Shown: positions 27,965-37,763, numbered from the stretch's first letter. The stretch: 64,000 nucleotides of DNA from Fibrobacterota bacterium (GCA_003165595.1 PLWQ01000012.1:122013-186012), one strand, 5' to 3'. Program-made: numbers and translations. Notes: generated by a model from the sequence alone, not told the origin.

Positions 27965-29578
27965 CTAGTTCTTCCTGTGGTCGACCGCCATAACCACTAC
28001 CCTATTCAAGATCTCGCGTCCGTCCGCCCGTACCTTCACGACGTAAGTTCCGTTCGCATTTGTCGCGTTGTCAAACAGCGGAATCCTGGTTTCTCCGCCG
28101 TTCACACACCGCGTAACGGCCTTCACGCGCTTGCCGTCCAGCGAATAGAGCACGGCCGAAATTATTCGCGGACCTGCCATTGACGAAAAGTACAGGATTC
28201 CGTTGCACATTGTGGGGCGACCGGACTCGACGGCGGCCCGAGGCGCTTTCTCTACTGCCGACGTCCCGGAATCCGGGTTGTTGGGATTGAGCGGCATGGA
28301 CTTTGACACAGGAATCTGCCTATTGAGCATCTTCTTGGCACAGCCGGCAAGCCGGAGGTACCAGTCGCTGGGCAGGTTGTACCCGTCGGCGTCCAGGGTG
28401 AGCCACCACCCGTCCGACGGCGCAAGTGATTTCTTCGGGCATGCCTTAAGGATGGCGGTGCCTTCGTCGACTTCATCAAACATCGCGCCGTACAGCATTG
28501 TTGCCCCGGCGCTCACGGCATTGTAGGCCTGCTCCCAATAGAAGGTCCCGCCCTTTCGCGGAATTTGATTTTGGGGAGTACTGCCCTGATGCATGTTCGA
28601 CCATGAAAAACCGGGCCAGACCACGGGCAGGTAGTCTTTCCCGAGCCTTTTGCATTCCGCCAGATCGGGCACAATATTGTTTGTTCTCCAGGAGTCCGCG
28701 CCTGCAACGTCGCCGAACCTGCCTACAAACCACGGGCTTATGATGTCCACCGACCTGCACACCGAGTCCCACGGCGAGGCTGCAGTCCGCCAGTTGTCGT
28801 TGACACCGCCCATGATGGTTGCCCGGTACTTGGCTGGCGCGGCCGTCTTGAACCAGTCTATTATTTGTGAAGCTACGTCGCCGGTTATCGAACGGTCGGG
28901 AAAACCGAATCCCCAAACGGACACCAGCGGCTTGCCGTTGTGCTTCAGGTACCGGGGACTTGCCGTCACCTTGAAGGTGTCGACCAGGTACTTCCAGTCG
29001 CTGGTCATGTCGTCAAAGAGCGTGCTGTTGTTCGCGCCGGACACATCGTACATCACGACAAAGACCCTGCCGTAGGTTTCGGCTGCCTGCTTGCAATTGA
29101 GCAAGACCTTGTTTGTAAAGTCGGTCCATCCGATGTGCTTCGGACCGAACCGTTGAACCCACACGCCGTCAATGCCGTAATCCTTCATCCACTTGAAATG
29201 CCGCAGCTCGGTGGCTACCGGATACGAGGAGTTCAGCTTTACCAGGGAGCCGTCGGCGTAATGCATGCTGGTGGGGTAAAGTTCGCTCGCCGCGTACTCG
29301 CTGAAATCGGGAAACAGATCGGTGTTCAGGGACGAATGGACCGGGGTCTGGCTGTTGAACCAGTGAAACCATCCACCGCCCGACCCGTCACCCGGGCATT
29401 CGAACCAACCTTGATAACCGCACATGTACTTGCCCGTAAGCGTCGTCGCGTCGACCGTGTCTTGGGCAATTGTCAATGACACGTCCGCGCCAAGCAGCAC
29501 GAACACGGCCACAAGAATCCCTGACGCTATTGCGGATACCGAAAATCCGGCAGCCATACGAGTGCGCACATCCATCAT
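27965..29578 (-). CDS. secreted GH71/GH99-like glycoside hydrolase
   Basis: 537 residues; two ATGs (29578 and 29575) follow AAGGAG. Signal peptide about 1-39. The core matches the GH71/99-like group: GKYMCGYQGWFECPGDGSG, WFHWFNSQTP, ELRHFKWMKDYGIDGVWVQRF, VVMYDVSGAN, HNGKPLVSVWGFGFP, GATMLYGAMFDEVDEGTAI. The family includes endo-alpha-mannosidases and alpha-1,3-glucanases; bacterial members act on alpha-glycans. The C-terminal 110 residues contain a low-complexity linker and a FlgD/T9SS-like module (AVLYSLDGKRVKAVTR). It is the last gene of the leftward five-gene cluster, 93 bp after the barrel protein gene. Confidence 0.75.
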   Translation of the reverse strand: MMDVRTRMAAGFSVSAIASGILVAVFVLLGADVSLTIAQDTVDATTLTGKYMCGYQGWFECPGDGSGGGWFHWFNSQTPVHSSLNTDLFPDFSEYAASELYPTSMHYADGSLVKLNSSYPVATELRHFKWMKDYGIDGVWVQRFGPKHIGWTDFTNKVLLNCKQAAETYGRVFVVMYDVSGANNSTLFDDMTSDWKYLVDTFKVTASPRYLKHNGKPLVSVWGFGFPDRSITGDVASQIIDWFKTAAPAKYRATIMGGVNDNWRTAASPWDSVCRSVDIISPWFVGRFGDVAGADSWRTNNIVPDLAECKRLGKDYLPVVWPGFSWSNMHQGSTPQNQIPRKGGTFYWEQAYNAVSAGATMLYGAMFDEVDEGTAILKACPKKSLAPSDGWWLTLDADGYNLPSDWYLRLAGCAKKMLNRQIPVSKSMPLNPNNPDSGTSAVEKAPRAAVESGRPTMCNGILYFSSMAGPRIISAVLYSLDGKRVKAVTRCVNGGETRIPLFDNATNANGTYVVKVRADGREILNRVVVMAVDHRKN

Positions 29579-29671
29579 TATTCTCCTTTGGAAAGTTAGC
29601 CGTTTAAATCAAGTCTGCCTCAAGACTCCTTTTTCCGGCAAATCAAAACGCCAACCTGTTGCTTTCCTTCG

Positions 29672-31033
29672 CTAATAACTGAACTGCGCCCTGAGCGTAA
29701 ACTGCCAGTCTCCCAGACTCGGGCACTCTTCGCGCGTGTCCCTGTAATATTGGAGATTCCCTGTTGTGAAGTAATGGGTGCGGCCCACATCACCCATCAC
29801 TTTTAGCCCGTACACAATGGTTCTTTCAAAGTAAATGTCCCAGTACCAGGGATAGTGCGGCGGTTCGTATCCTCCGACGGGCTGGGGTAATTTTGGAGTA
29901 TTGAAATAGACATTTTTGTAGTTGTTGGAATATTTGCTATTGTACCATTCGACTTCGGCGGAAAGCACGTCCAACAACTTGAAAGTGGGGACATTAAATC
30001 CCAACATGATTGGTATCCGCCTCCAGAGCGTGTCGTAGAAGTGGGGATAGTTTTGGGTTCCCAGAATGCACGCCTCGCCATAGAGCTTCAGGTCCTGGTC
30101 GCCAAATATTCTTGGCGCTCCAAAAAGCTGTTTGGGATCGAATGAAAAACGCGCCATGACTTTTGTCGAGGCAAAGGAAGGGTATGAGGTGTCTGAGCTG
30201 ACGATCTCGGTGTCGACACCGTTGACTTGCGTGTGTGTGGTGTCGAACAAAACAACCTGATCTTGCGGATATCGAGGGTGGGTGAGAGCGGAATTAATGG
30301 CAATGAGTCTCGAAAAGCTTACACCGGCACCGACCTCAACAAGGGGATGATTTCCACTGCCGCCTATGCCGTAGCTCGCTACGAGAGAAGGCGTCATGTC
30401 TCCAACCGGATATTGGGTTTCGGCAGTGAACAGCCCATCAATTTTCAAATTACTGATGGGAGTAAACTCCAGGCAAAGTCCTGGGAGCCGCGCGTACACC
30501 GAAGCAAAGCTGTTTATGATATATCCAGGATAAGGCGTGGCTCGGAAAAGGTATTCTCCCAGGCTCTTGACATCATGATTATAGGTATACTTAAAATATC
30601 CCAGAGTTGCTTTCAGAAGCGGTTTATCCAAATCGCCGAATGTGTAGGTACCTTTCATTTGATTCGCATAGAATCTGTAGTACATGTTGTACGAATCAAG
30701 GTCCTGGGCGTATTCCGTTGACGACGAAAGATCGAAAACGCTCTGAGCCAATTCGGCTTCCGTCCCTATATCAATCTGCAACCTCTTGTTCAATGTTGCA
30801 ATTATGTCGAACCCCCCAAAGAAAAAGTTCTGCCATTGATGGTCCAAAATGTCCCAACTGTTTCCATACATGCCCTTCACTATTTCGCCATCCTGGTAAG
30901 CAACGTATCCGGTATAGTCGAAGGTAATGTCGGGCTTTACCGCACTGCAGGGCCTGTGCGCACAGAAAAGAAATGCGATGCCGAGAACCGAAATGTTCAA
31001 TTTCTGCAGAAGGGTGCTTTTGGTTATCACCAT
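29672..31033 (-). CDS. outer-membrane beta-barrel protein, paralogue A
   Basis: 453 residues from the ATG at 31033 (AAAGGATG upstream). Signal peptide about 1-31. Almost the whole protein is alternating polar/hydrophobic strands with aromatic girdles (LKATLGYFKYTYN, ARFSFDPKQLFG, KVMGDVGRTHYF), and it ends FTLRAQFSY. It shares blocks with the protein at 34830-36398: GEYLFRATPYPGYI versus GEYLFRTGCYPAYI, ILGTQNYPH versus VLGLENYPK, and a GFNVPT/GFNWPT segment followed by LSAEVEWY/LSVEAEWF. No named family recognised. An oligosaccharide porin or surface scaffold for the surrounding glycosidases is plausible; it is not SusC- or SusD-like. Confidence 0.6.
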   Translation of the reverse strand: MVITKSTLLQKLNISVLGIAFLFCAHRPCSAVKPDITFDYTGYVAYQDGEIVKGMYGNSWDILDHQWQNFFFGGFDIIATLNKRLQIDIGTEAELAQSVFDLSSSTEYAQDLDSYNMYYRFYANQMKGTYTFGDLDKPLLKATLGYFKYTYNHDVKSLGEYLFRATPYPGYIINSFASVYARLPGLCLEFTPISNLKIDGLFTAETQYPVGDMTPSLVASYGIGGSGNHPLVEVGAGVSFSRLIAINSALTHPRYPQDQVVLFDTTHTQVNGVDTEIVSSDTSYPSFASTKVMARFSFDPKQLFGAPRIFGDQDLKLYGEACILGTQNYPHFYDTLWRRIPIMLGFNVPTFKLLDVLSAEVEWYNSKYSNNYKNVYFNTPKLPQPVGGYEPPHYPWYWDIYFERTIVYGLKVMGDVGRTHYFTTGNLQYYRDTREECPSLGDWQFTLRAQFSY

Positions 31034-31207
31034 GTGAAAAACATCCTTTGTTAAGAATTGGTATTGACACTTGCGACACTTGGGCAAAGCGCACAACAGG
31101 CTAGTATCAATAACTCGAGGGCGTCTCCAGGAAGTTTTCTTCGCCTGATATTCACCGCTTGCGGCGTCCCTTGTACAAAATCGGCTGCGACTTTCCGGCG
31201 CCAGAAA

Positions 31208-33016
31208 CTACTTCAGCATGATCTTCTGGAGCCCGCCAACTCTTTCGGAATTCCACTTGATAATGTAGGAGCCGGGCACAAGCATGTGGTTGCTTATTGC
31301 GATAATCCCATTTGCCGTATTAAATTCACCCATGCGCTTCCCGGTAAGGGAATAGAACACGGCATCGACCTTCTGGCACGAACCAAAGGTGAGACTCATG
31401 CCCTGGTTCGAAATGCCGGATACCTTGATCCTGCTGCTTTCCAAGGCGTTGGAACCGAGAGAGTTCAAAGTGCCCACCGGCGAATTGGTCATTGTCATCA
31501 CAATCGTGTGCTTGCCTGTTAGGGTTGCCGGGAAGAAAGGGGCCGTTGAGGCGCCATCCAATGTAAATGACTGGAGATACTTCCCGGGTCCGGTTACTGT
31601 CATGTTAAGGGTATCTTTTCGGTAAATGAAATTGTTGAGCGTCATTGCATTCTTGAAGGTGTCGGGAACAATTGGATCGAACCTGACCCCGTCCACGTCG
31701 AATTTCATCCCAAAAAGCCCGTGAATAACCATGGAGAAGTATCCTGCCGCGCTCCACAACTGACGGTGACCGCCGTCGGGCACACCATCTTCGGGATGAT
31801 AGAATTCCAAGAATTCCTGGCCGTTGGTCGGCTTGTCGGAAGAAGTATTTCGCGTGTCGGGTTTCGCCCAAAGCTGTGCCAATTTATCAATTTGATACAT
31901 GAAAACATTCACGTTTTTCTCTTTCGAAGCGGCCCAGGCATAATATCCCATGACGAACGGCCAGACCATTCCCGTGTGGTAATAATCCGCGTCCTGCGCC
32001 GAAGGACACCCGGTCTTGTAGCACTCCCAGTCCGGGTCCTGAGGATACTGGCACATGACGCCCCATGCGCAGGGAATCGTATTATTTAGAATACTCGCTT
32101 TTTTGGCAGAATCGGCAATATCATAGAGAATCGCAAAAGCATCTGCAAGCCCTTCGTTACGATCGAGCAACGTCGTGCCGTCTTGATACTTTATGTAATA
32201 GTAATAACCTTTCGAAGCATTCCATAACTGCTTGTTGATTGCATTCTTTATTGTCATTGCTCGCGCGTTGAGTGTATCCAGCGTCGCCTGCGATTTCCCG
32301 AGAAGTTTTGCCATGGAATCCGCCACTATCCATGCATGATAGTAAAGCATGTTCGTGCTGCCGCATTTGGTGTTGCCTACCGCCGGTTTAGTCATATCCG
32401 TATAGCTTTGATTGCCCGCAAATGGTTTGGGATACCCGCTGTTCGATTCCATGAAAGACGAGCACCCTCTGTACAAACTATCGGTCTTGTCCAGAACAAT
32501 CCATCCGCCGGCCCCGGCCACTTCGGCCATGGCAAGCGAATTCCTCACAATCGGATACGCGAACGCAAGAAACGATGCATCGCCGGTCACCCGGTAGTAA
32601 GCCCAGGCGCCGGTAGCCCACACAATACCGTCGGTCAGATTCGGCCATCCGCCAAAATGACCGCACACGTCCTGCCGCTGCACAGTCAGATTGTTCCACG
32701 TTGCCGTATTGTAAGTAAATGTGTTTTTCGAAGTGGCAGGATCAAGGTGTGCAGCAGCCATCTCAATGGAATACGAGCCGTCGCGCTCCCACACCTCGTC
32801 CCAGAACGCGCCTGCATTGAAAACTGTGGAGCTGCCGCTCGTGACCGTATTGGTATCGATATTCGCTTTCGAATTCCTAAACGGATTATCGTACTTGGAA
32901 ATTCCGGAGGTAAAGACGAAGTTCTCCGCGTTTGCCGCTCCGGCAACAAGCGCGCCAAACACCATCGTCTTGACAAAGTTCCGGACGAGATACACAAACA
33001 CGACAGTTCGTTTCAC
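31208..33016 (-). CDS. secreted (alpha/alpha)6-barrel glycoside hydrolase, GH63/MGH1-like
   Basis: 602 residues from a GTG at 33016 with AAAAGGAA 7 bp upstream; a longer frame overlaps the preceding gene and has no signal. Signal peptide about 1-31 (...GAANA-E). Motifs: FWDEVWERDGSYSIEMAAAH, GGWPNLTDGIVWATGAWAYY, STNMLYYHAWIVADSMAKLL, LDRNEGLADAFAILYDI, YYHTGMVWPFVMGYYAWAA and HPEDGVPDGGHRQLWSAAGY. These fit the glycoside hydrolase group containing GH63, GH37 and mannosylglycerate hydrolase-type enzymes, which invert alpha-linkages. The Asp in WERDG and the Glu/Asp in DRNEGLAD are candidate catalytic residues. A FlgD/T9SS-like tail (AVFYSLTGKRMGEF) ends KIMLK. It follows the GH30 gene by 68 bp. 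Confidence 0.68.
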   Translation of the reverse strand: MKRTVVFVYLVRNFVKTMVFGALVAGAANAENFVFTSGISKYDNPFRNSKANIDTNTVTSGSSTVFNAGAFWDEVWERDGSYSIEMAAAHLDPATSKNTFTYNTATWNNLTVQRQDVCGHFGGWPNLTDGIVWATGAWAYYRVTGDASFLAFAYPIVRNSLAMAEVAGAGGWIVLDKTDSLYRGCSSFMESNSGYPKPFAGNQSYTDMTKPAVGNTKCGSTNMLYYHAWIVADSMAKLLGKSQATLDTLNARAMTIKNAINKQLWNASKGYYYYIKYQDGTTLLDRNEGLADAFAILYDIADSAKKASILNNTIPCAWGVMCQYPQDPDWECYKTGCPSAQDADYYHTGMVWPFVMGYYAWAASKEKNVNVFMYQIDKLAQLWAKPDTRNTSSDKPTNGQEFLEFYHPEDGVPDGGHRQLWSAAGYFSMVIHGLFGMKFDVDGVRFDPIVPDTFKNAMTLNNFIYRKDTLNMTVTGPGKYLQSFTLDGASTAPFFPATLTGKHTIVMTMTNSPVGTLNSLGSNALESSRIKVSGISNQGMSLTFGSCQKVDAVFYSLTGKRMGEFNTANGIIAISNHMLVPGSYIIKWNSERVGGLQKIMLK

Positions 33017-33084
33017 GAAGTGTTCCTTTTGATTGCAGACCGCCTCCCTTTTCCGATTTTGGAAAGAGGGGCGGCCCGAGCAGT

Positions 33085-34800
33085 TTACAGTCTGGCAAGA
33101 GCCCGCATTCTCACGAGATACACGCCTTGAGAAATGCCAAGGTCTCTGGAGAGGCTCACGACGCCATTGGAGACAATGAGTTCTCTCATCAGCTTGCCCT
33201 GAAGATTGTATACCGAGCACATGGTGCGGGTACCTGCGAATTCCCCGGGCAACTCGAACTTGTCGCCTGCGATCTTGAGCGTTCGCGATGATGGAAGGGG
33301 CTCATACTGCCTGGCGGCGGGAAGTGCGTTCACGGCATCGTCCCAGATGCGGAAGCTGGCAAACGACTGCGCCGGCATGGTGGCCTTTACCATCTGGGTT
33401 CCAAGGCGGATCGCCACCGGTGTGACGTTCGTGCTGTTGTTCATCGCCACAACGCCGATGCTCCCGTCATTGGGATTCTTTGTGGCGATCTCGTTGGCTG
33501 CGAAATTTCCCGTCACGTTGAGAAGCTTTGAACCCGGCCGCAAGTAGGCGCTGATATGTTTGAGGCAGTAGTACTGTGAGGTGAGGGTGATGGTCTTTGC
33601 AACGGTGTCCATGGTGATCATGGAGTTTTGGCTCCAGTTCCAGTTGTATCCGGCGCGGCCGTTCTTCTCCAGGATCAGGTTCCACTGCATCGCGCCCACG
33701 CCGCCGTTGGAAATGTAATACTTGATATCAGGGAATGTCTGCGACATCGGATAATCCCAGGTGTTGTCTCCGCCGCCGCACTGCAATTCGGTGGCATACA
33801 GCGGCAGCGTTGGGAATTTGCTGTGAATGTAGGCGATTACGTCTTTGCCCTGATATTGGAAACAGCACGCCTTGATGACCGTGTCGGTGTACGTATCGCG
33901 GAGCATGGGAATGAACATGTTGGTGTCGTTGAGGTTCATGGTAGGCGTCCAGAGCTGGACGTCGGGATGATCGGCTTGCATCCGCGGTGCCAGATAGTTC
34001 TTCATAAAGTCCCGCATCTTGACGCCTGTGGGCCATATCATGGACGGGAACGGCTGGCACGTATACGGCTCATTTTGGAATGCAAGCGCGAAAAATGGAA
34101 TGCCGTAGTTCTTGTACAGGGTGACGGCCTTGGAGAAATAGAGAGCGTAGGACCTAAAGATCGACGTGTCTTGAATGAGCTCGCAATCGGTGGCCGGAAC
34201 CGGGTTGCCGCCGAACCAGGCTTTGTTTTTCTTCATCCAGGCCGGCGCGGTCCACGGGCTGCCCCACACCTTGATGCCGGGGTTAGACACGAGCGCTTTC
34301 TTGATAAAAGCGAGATTCATCGGCTTCTCGCGCTCGATATTGATGTTGTTCATCTGGTAGTCGGCGTAGGTGCCGAAGTTGACGCCGACGGAATCGTCCA
34401 GCGAGTAGCCGTTGAGCGAAAAGTCGCTGCACCCGATGGGCAGGCGGATCATGTTGAACTTGCAGCCGGTGACGGTGTCGAACAGAGCTCTCACCACGGA
34501 ATCCTGCAGTGCCTGGGGAAGCGTATGAAGGGCAACCATTCCCACTTCGTTCGGGCTGCCGCCCCACCCGGCAATGACCTGGTACTTCACCGAGGTATCG
34601 AGTACTATTTCGTTGGCCTGTGATGTGTACGTCGCCCATGTAAGATCTGTTTCGTCAACCCACTTTGCATTCGGGGACGAGGAGCGCCACCGCGCCCGCA
34701 GCGTTGCGTTTGCGGGCATGGCCGCACCTGCGACAAGCGCCAAACAAAGGAACAACACCATTCCGGATTTTTTGCCCCACAATTGTCGTGAACCGCGCAT
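33085..34800 (-). CDS. secreted GH30 glycoside hydrolase
   Basis: 571 residues from the ATG at 34800, preceded by AAGGAGGAG. Signal peptide about 1-32. The GH30 barrel spans about 68-440 with IAGWGGSPNEVGMV, MIRLPIGCSDFSLNGYS, WGSPWTAPAWMKKN, FFALAFQNEPYT (Glu244, acid/base) and LPLYATELQCGG (Glu338, nucleophile). GAMQWNLILEKNG and KHISAYLRPGSKLL lead into the beta side domain. The end is a FlgD/T9SS-like module (CSVYNLQGKLMRELIV). Unlike the GH30 at 16668 it lacks N-terminal accessory domains. It lies 29 bp after the barrel gene and 68 bp before the GH63-like gene, so one transcript is likely. Confidence 0.85.
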   Translation of the reverse strand: MRGSRQLWGKKSGMVLFLCLALVAGAAMPANATLRARWRSSSPNAKWVDETDLTWATYTSQANEIVLDTSVKYQVIAGWGGSPNEVGMVALHTLPQALQDSVVRALFDTVTGCKFNMIRLPIGCSDFSLNGYSLDDSVGVNFGTYADYQMNNINIEREKPMNLAFIKKALVSNPGIKVWGSPWTAPAWMKKNKAWFGGNPVPATDCELIQDTSIFRSYALYFSKAVTLYKNYGIPFFALAFQNEPYTCQPFPSMIWPTGVKMRDFMKNYLAPRMQADHPDVQLWTPTMNLNDTNMFIPMLRDTYTDTVIKACCFQYQGKDVIAYIHSKFPTLPLYATELQCGGGDNTWDYPMSQTFPDIKYYISNGGVGAMQWNLILEKNGRAGYNWNWSQNSMITMDTVAKTITLTSQYYCLKHISAYLRPGSKLLNVTGNFAANEIATKNPNDGSIGVVAMNNSTNVTPVAIRLGTQMVKATMPAQSFASFRIWDDAVNALPAARQYEPLPSSRTLKIAGDKFELPGEFAGTRTMCSVYNLQGKLMRELIVSNGVVSLSRDLGISQGVYLVRMRALARL

Positions 34801-34829
34801 AAGCTCCTCCTTGGAGAGATTGGAATTTC

Positions 34830-36398
34830 CTAGAAGCTCCCTTTGATTTTGAACATCCAATACCATTGATTGTTCTTTATGAGCGTCTCTTCGTAATCCT
34901 GATCCTTCTTGATGTAAGTCTCGGTCCGGAGATGGTCGCGGCCCACAAGCCCAATGAGAGACAAGCCGCCGAAGATCGTCTTCTTCGCATAAATGGCCCA
35001 TTTCCAGTTGTCGCGAGTGTAATCGCCGGAAGTGCCGTCGGCAGGAGGGCTCGCAGGCACCGGCGTAAGGTTGAGATCCGGTCCGTAGCTGTCCGGGTAT
35101 CTGGCGCCGAACCACTCGGCTTCCACGGAAAGAACGTCCAAACGGACGTTTGCTTTCACATACTTTTCCAGGAGCCAGGTTCCGCCTCCGGCGACGAGGC
35201 CGGACAAAAGGCCCGCACCGCCGTACAGCACCTGGTGCCTTTGAAAGTTGTCCCAGTTGCACAAGGCGATTCCTATTGGAATAAGTCCATAGGACGCAAG
35301 GGGATGAGTGGGCCAATTAAATCCGAACATTACGGGCATCTTCTGAAACAAGTCATCGTATCCGTACATGTTCGACGTGGCGTTCGCGGTGTCGATGGCG
35401 TTGCTCTTTGGATAATTTTCCAGACCAAGAACTGCAGCTTCTGCATAGAAAACACCGCCGGTTTCGCCTGTGATGTTGGAGACCGCACCATAGGCATCGT
35501 GGAAGAATCTTTTCGGATCGAATGCGAGACGAAACATCAGCTTTGTCCCGGCAAAGGTGTAGTATGCGGTGTCGCCCGGAGCTTTGAGGTATCCGAACAC
35601 CGAGTAATTGCCTTTGGGCGACGTTTCGTTCTGGTCCGCGGAGAAAAGATGATCGAACTGAATGCCGATGGACCCGTCAAACACTTTGCCGACGTTTGCA
35701 CTTACCAGGTAGGTGAGCGAAAAATCGTAGAATGGACGAACGTCCGTCATCGTGGTCACCAGAAGGTCCTGGCGCAGAAAATCGAACAGGTTGAGAGATA
35801 GCCGAATGCCGCTGACCCGCGCCAGAGGAAGATCGAATGTCGTTTGAATGTATGCCGGATAGCAGCCGGTGCGAAACAGGTATTCTCCCAGGTCCTGTGC
35901 CTGCGGGTTGTACTTGTACTCGAATCGGCCCATGTTGAGAGTAAGGTCCCATGTTTTCTTTTGCCCGAATGTCAATATTCCCTCCGCATTGGGAATGGCG
36001 AGATCGAAATTCTGACCGGGCGCGCCCCATGTAGTGTAGTCACGTTGCATTGCAAGCGGTGTGGTGTACCACAAACGGCCTTCCAGGGATACAAGAACGG
36101 AGAAATACCGGTTGACGGTTCCGCGCACCGACAAGCCGGCGTAGGTGTGACCCAACCATATGTGCTGGATTTCCGGCGATGACGTCAGCCGTGCGTAGTG
36201 TCCATCCTCGATCTCTCCGCCTTCAATGGCGCCATACCCCGAAATATCGACCTTCTTGGTCCATGCCATCAAGGACGACGAGTCTTTGGGCTGGGACGCA
36301 ACGAGTGCCGTGTCGTTCCCCTCGGAAAACGCCCCCAAAAACGCAAGAGCCACAATCATTGATGCCCAACAAACACCCTGTTTGGAAAATCGCATCAT
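34830..36398 (-). CDS. outer-membrane beta-barrel protein, paralogue B
   Basis: 522 residues from ATG 36398 (GGAGG 7 bp upstream; a second ATG follows at once). Signal peptide about 1-25. The body is amphipathic strands (YFSVLVSLEGRLWYTTP, TLNMGRFEYKYNP, MFRLAFDPKRFF, IYAKKTIFGGLSLIGLVGRD) and ends MFKIKGSF, a BAM-type C-terminus. It is homologous to the 453-residue protein at 29672-31033 but carries an insertion of about 60 residues including a hydrophobic stretch (HQVLYGGAGLLSGLVAGGG). It is the first gene of the leftward five-gene cluster. Likely an outer-membrane channel or receptor for the sugar products; function unproven. Confidence 0.6.
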   Translation of the reverse strand: MMRFSKQGVCWASMIVALAFLGAFSEGNDTALVASQPKDSSSLMAWTKKVDISGYGAIEGGEIEDGHYARLTSSPEIQHIWLGHTYAGLSVRGTVNRYFSVLVSLEGRLWYTTPLAMQRDYTTWGAPGQNFDLAIPNAEGILTFGQKKTWDLTLNMGRFEYKYNPQAQDLGEYLFRTGCYPAYIQTTFDLPLARVSGIRLSLNLFDFLRQDLLVTTMTDVRPFYDFSLTYLVSANVGKVFDGSIGIQFDHLFSADQNETSPKGNYSVFGYLKAPGDTAYYTFAGTKLMFRLAFDPKRFFHDAYGAVSNITGETGGVFYAEAAVLGLENYPKSNAIDTANATSNMYGYDDLFQKMPVMFGFNWPTHPLASYGLIPIGIALCNWDNFQRHQVLYGGAGLLSGLVAGGGTWLLEKYVKANVRLDVLSVEAEWFGARYPDSYGPDLNLTPVPASPPADGTSGDYTRDNWKWAIYAKKTIFGGLSLIGLVGRDHLRTETYIKKDQDYEETLIKNNQWYWMFKIKGSF

Positions 36399-36625
36399 CC
36401 CTTCGCCTCCTGAGAATTTGATTGCGTTCTTCACAGTCTCTCCAAGCGCCTGATCCCTGTTGCGAGCGGTGCGAAAGCAACAGTTCTCCTACAAATTATA
36501 CCGTTTTCGTTGATGAAGTCCCTTCAATATTTGCATGTCCTTGCCGGCACAAAAACAGACAATGAATAATTTAAGAAATAGAACATGCAAATGGATGTAC
36601 AGGTTATCGAGTTAATTAATGGCAG

Positions 36626-37345
36626 CTATATATTAATTGATCTGCCTTGGAAATTCGCGCCAGGTTCGCCCGGCGCTATTGCGGCCGTGTACGCCGGCGA
36701 TGCGGCAACCTCGGCGCCTCCAATGCGAAACGAGACCAAAAATCCCGACGCAGGCGACGCCGCGTTGCCGCGATTGGCCACCGTTGCGGAAAACCGGATC
36801 GAATCGCTTTCGAGGGGCGAAACGGGCACCCACTGGATGGACGAGACGGCCAAATCCGGCTTTGAACTTGCGGTCGGCGAAACGGCAACGTTGTCGAGAT
36901 TGATTCGCGCGCCGTCACCGGTGTCGTAGACATAAGCGATTCTGTTGACACCTGCGGTAAGCAAAAACGTCTGGGTCACCGTGCTCCAGATTGTCCACGA
37001 ACCTGTCGACGGAAGCTGGGCAACCGCCGCCTTGGCGGAATTGACGTACACCGAAATCGAACTGGCGCCATAGCCGTTACCGTACCGGAGTGTAACGTCG
37101 TACCAGCCGGCCGGAGTCACGCTCACCGAAAAGGTGGTTGACGCGCCCAGGTCGCCGGCGTCATATCCCTGCACGTATCCGGCACCCGTGTATCCCGCGT
37201 GTTCGGTTGACACGTTTGCCGTGCCGCCGAGCGTCGCGTTTTCCGCTTCGTACAGGGTCTGGCCGAGCGCCTGCGCGCTCAACCCGAAAAGACAATATCC
37301 CGCCCTTGCCAGCCGGCAAAGCGTCCAAATTGATTTTTGCGACAT
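36626..37345 (-). CDS. secreted CBM35/CBM6-like protein with truncated CARDB domain
   Basis: 239 residues from the ATG at 37345 (AGGAG upstream). Signal peptide about 1-28 (QALG-Q). Residues about 30-160 form a carbohydrate-binding module of the CBM6/35 type: TLYEAENATLGGTANV, GYTGAGYVQGYDAG, GWYDVTLRYGNGYGASSISVYVN and NRIAYVYDTGDGARINLDNVAV. Residues about 165-239 are the first part of a CARDB/APHP domain (KPDLAVSSIQWVP, SATVANRGNAAS), which breaks off before its final strands at an AT-rich box. There is no catalytic domain. Likely the 5' remainder of a longer modular protein, possibly still secreted. It starts 10 bp after a LamG remnant. Confidence 0.55.
   Translation of the reverse strand: MSQKSIWTLCRLARAGYCLFGLSAQALGQTLYEAENATLGGTANVSTEHAGYTGAGYVQGYDAGDLGASTTFSVSVTPAGWYDVTLRYGNGYGASSISVYVNSAKAAVAQLPSTGSWTIWSTVTQTFLLTAGVNRIAYVYDTGDGARINLDNVAVSPTASSKPDLAVSSIQWVPVSPLESDSIRFSATVANRGNAASPASGFLVSFRIGGAEVAASPAYTAAIAPGEPGANFQGRSINI
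36627..36639. promoter_or_regulatory. AT-rich box at the end of a truncated gene
   Basis: TATATATTAATTG, 229 bp upstream of the barrel gene start at 36398, and it also supplies the stop codon region of the truncated CBM-CARDB gene. GGCAG and CTGCC flank it as an inverted repeat. The 228 bp between this gene's end and 36398 hold no gene. Confidence 0.35.
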
Positions 37346-37355
37346 CGATGCACTC

Positions 37356-37763
37356 CTATTTGAAGTGGACAAATATCTGATTGTCTTTCTGACTCGCATA
37401 GCAAAGAGCGATCCACGCCGCGCTTCTGGCAACGTCGCTCACGTTCACCTCGTCGATGAGGCCGTGGAAATACGCGAACCCCTCATTCGATCCGGCCGTG
37501 ATCGCCTGAATATAGCGGCCAACCGTGAAGTCGTTGCCGGTTTCCCTCGGCAGAATACCGCTCGCGGTCTCGACGCCGGAGTCCGAGAGCGTTCCGTTGA
37601 CATACAGGTATTGACGGCCGCCGCTACGGACCCCCACAACATACTGCCACCCGCCGGCCCGCGCCGTGTCCTGCGAAATTTCCCAGGTCTGGGTTGCGTC
37701 GTACTGGGCGAATTGCCACAGAGGTTTGCCGGAAGCGGAACAGGTAGTTCCGGGCGCGCCCAA
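37356..37763 (-). pseudogene. C-terminal remnant of a LamG/concanavalin-like protein
   Basis: About 135 codons encode the second half of a LamG-type domain: GWQYVVGVRSGGRQYLYVNG, DFTVGRYIQ, FHGLIDEVNVSDVARSAAWI and ALCYASQKDNQ. The last part matches the end of the DUF2341/LamG lipoprotein at 52182 (SAAWIKLCYMNQK). There is no signal peptide or first half; the frame runs up into an intrinsic terminator. It is therefore a gene fragment. Confidence 0.6.
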
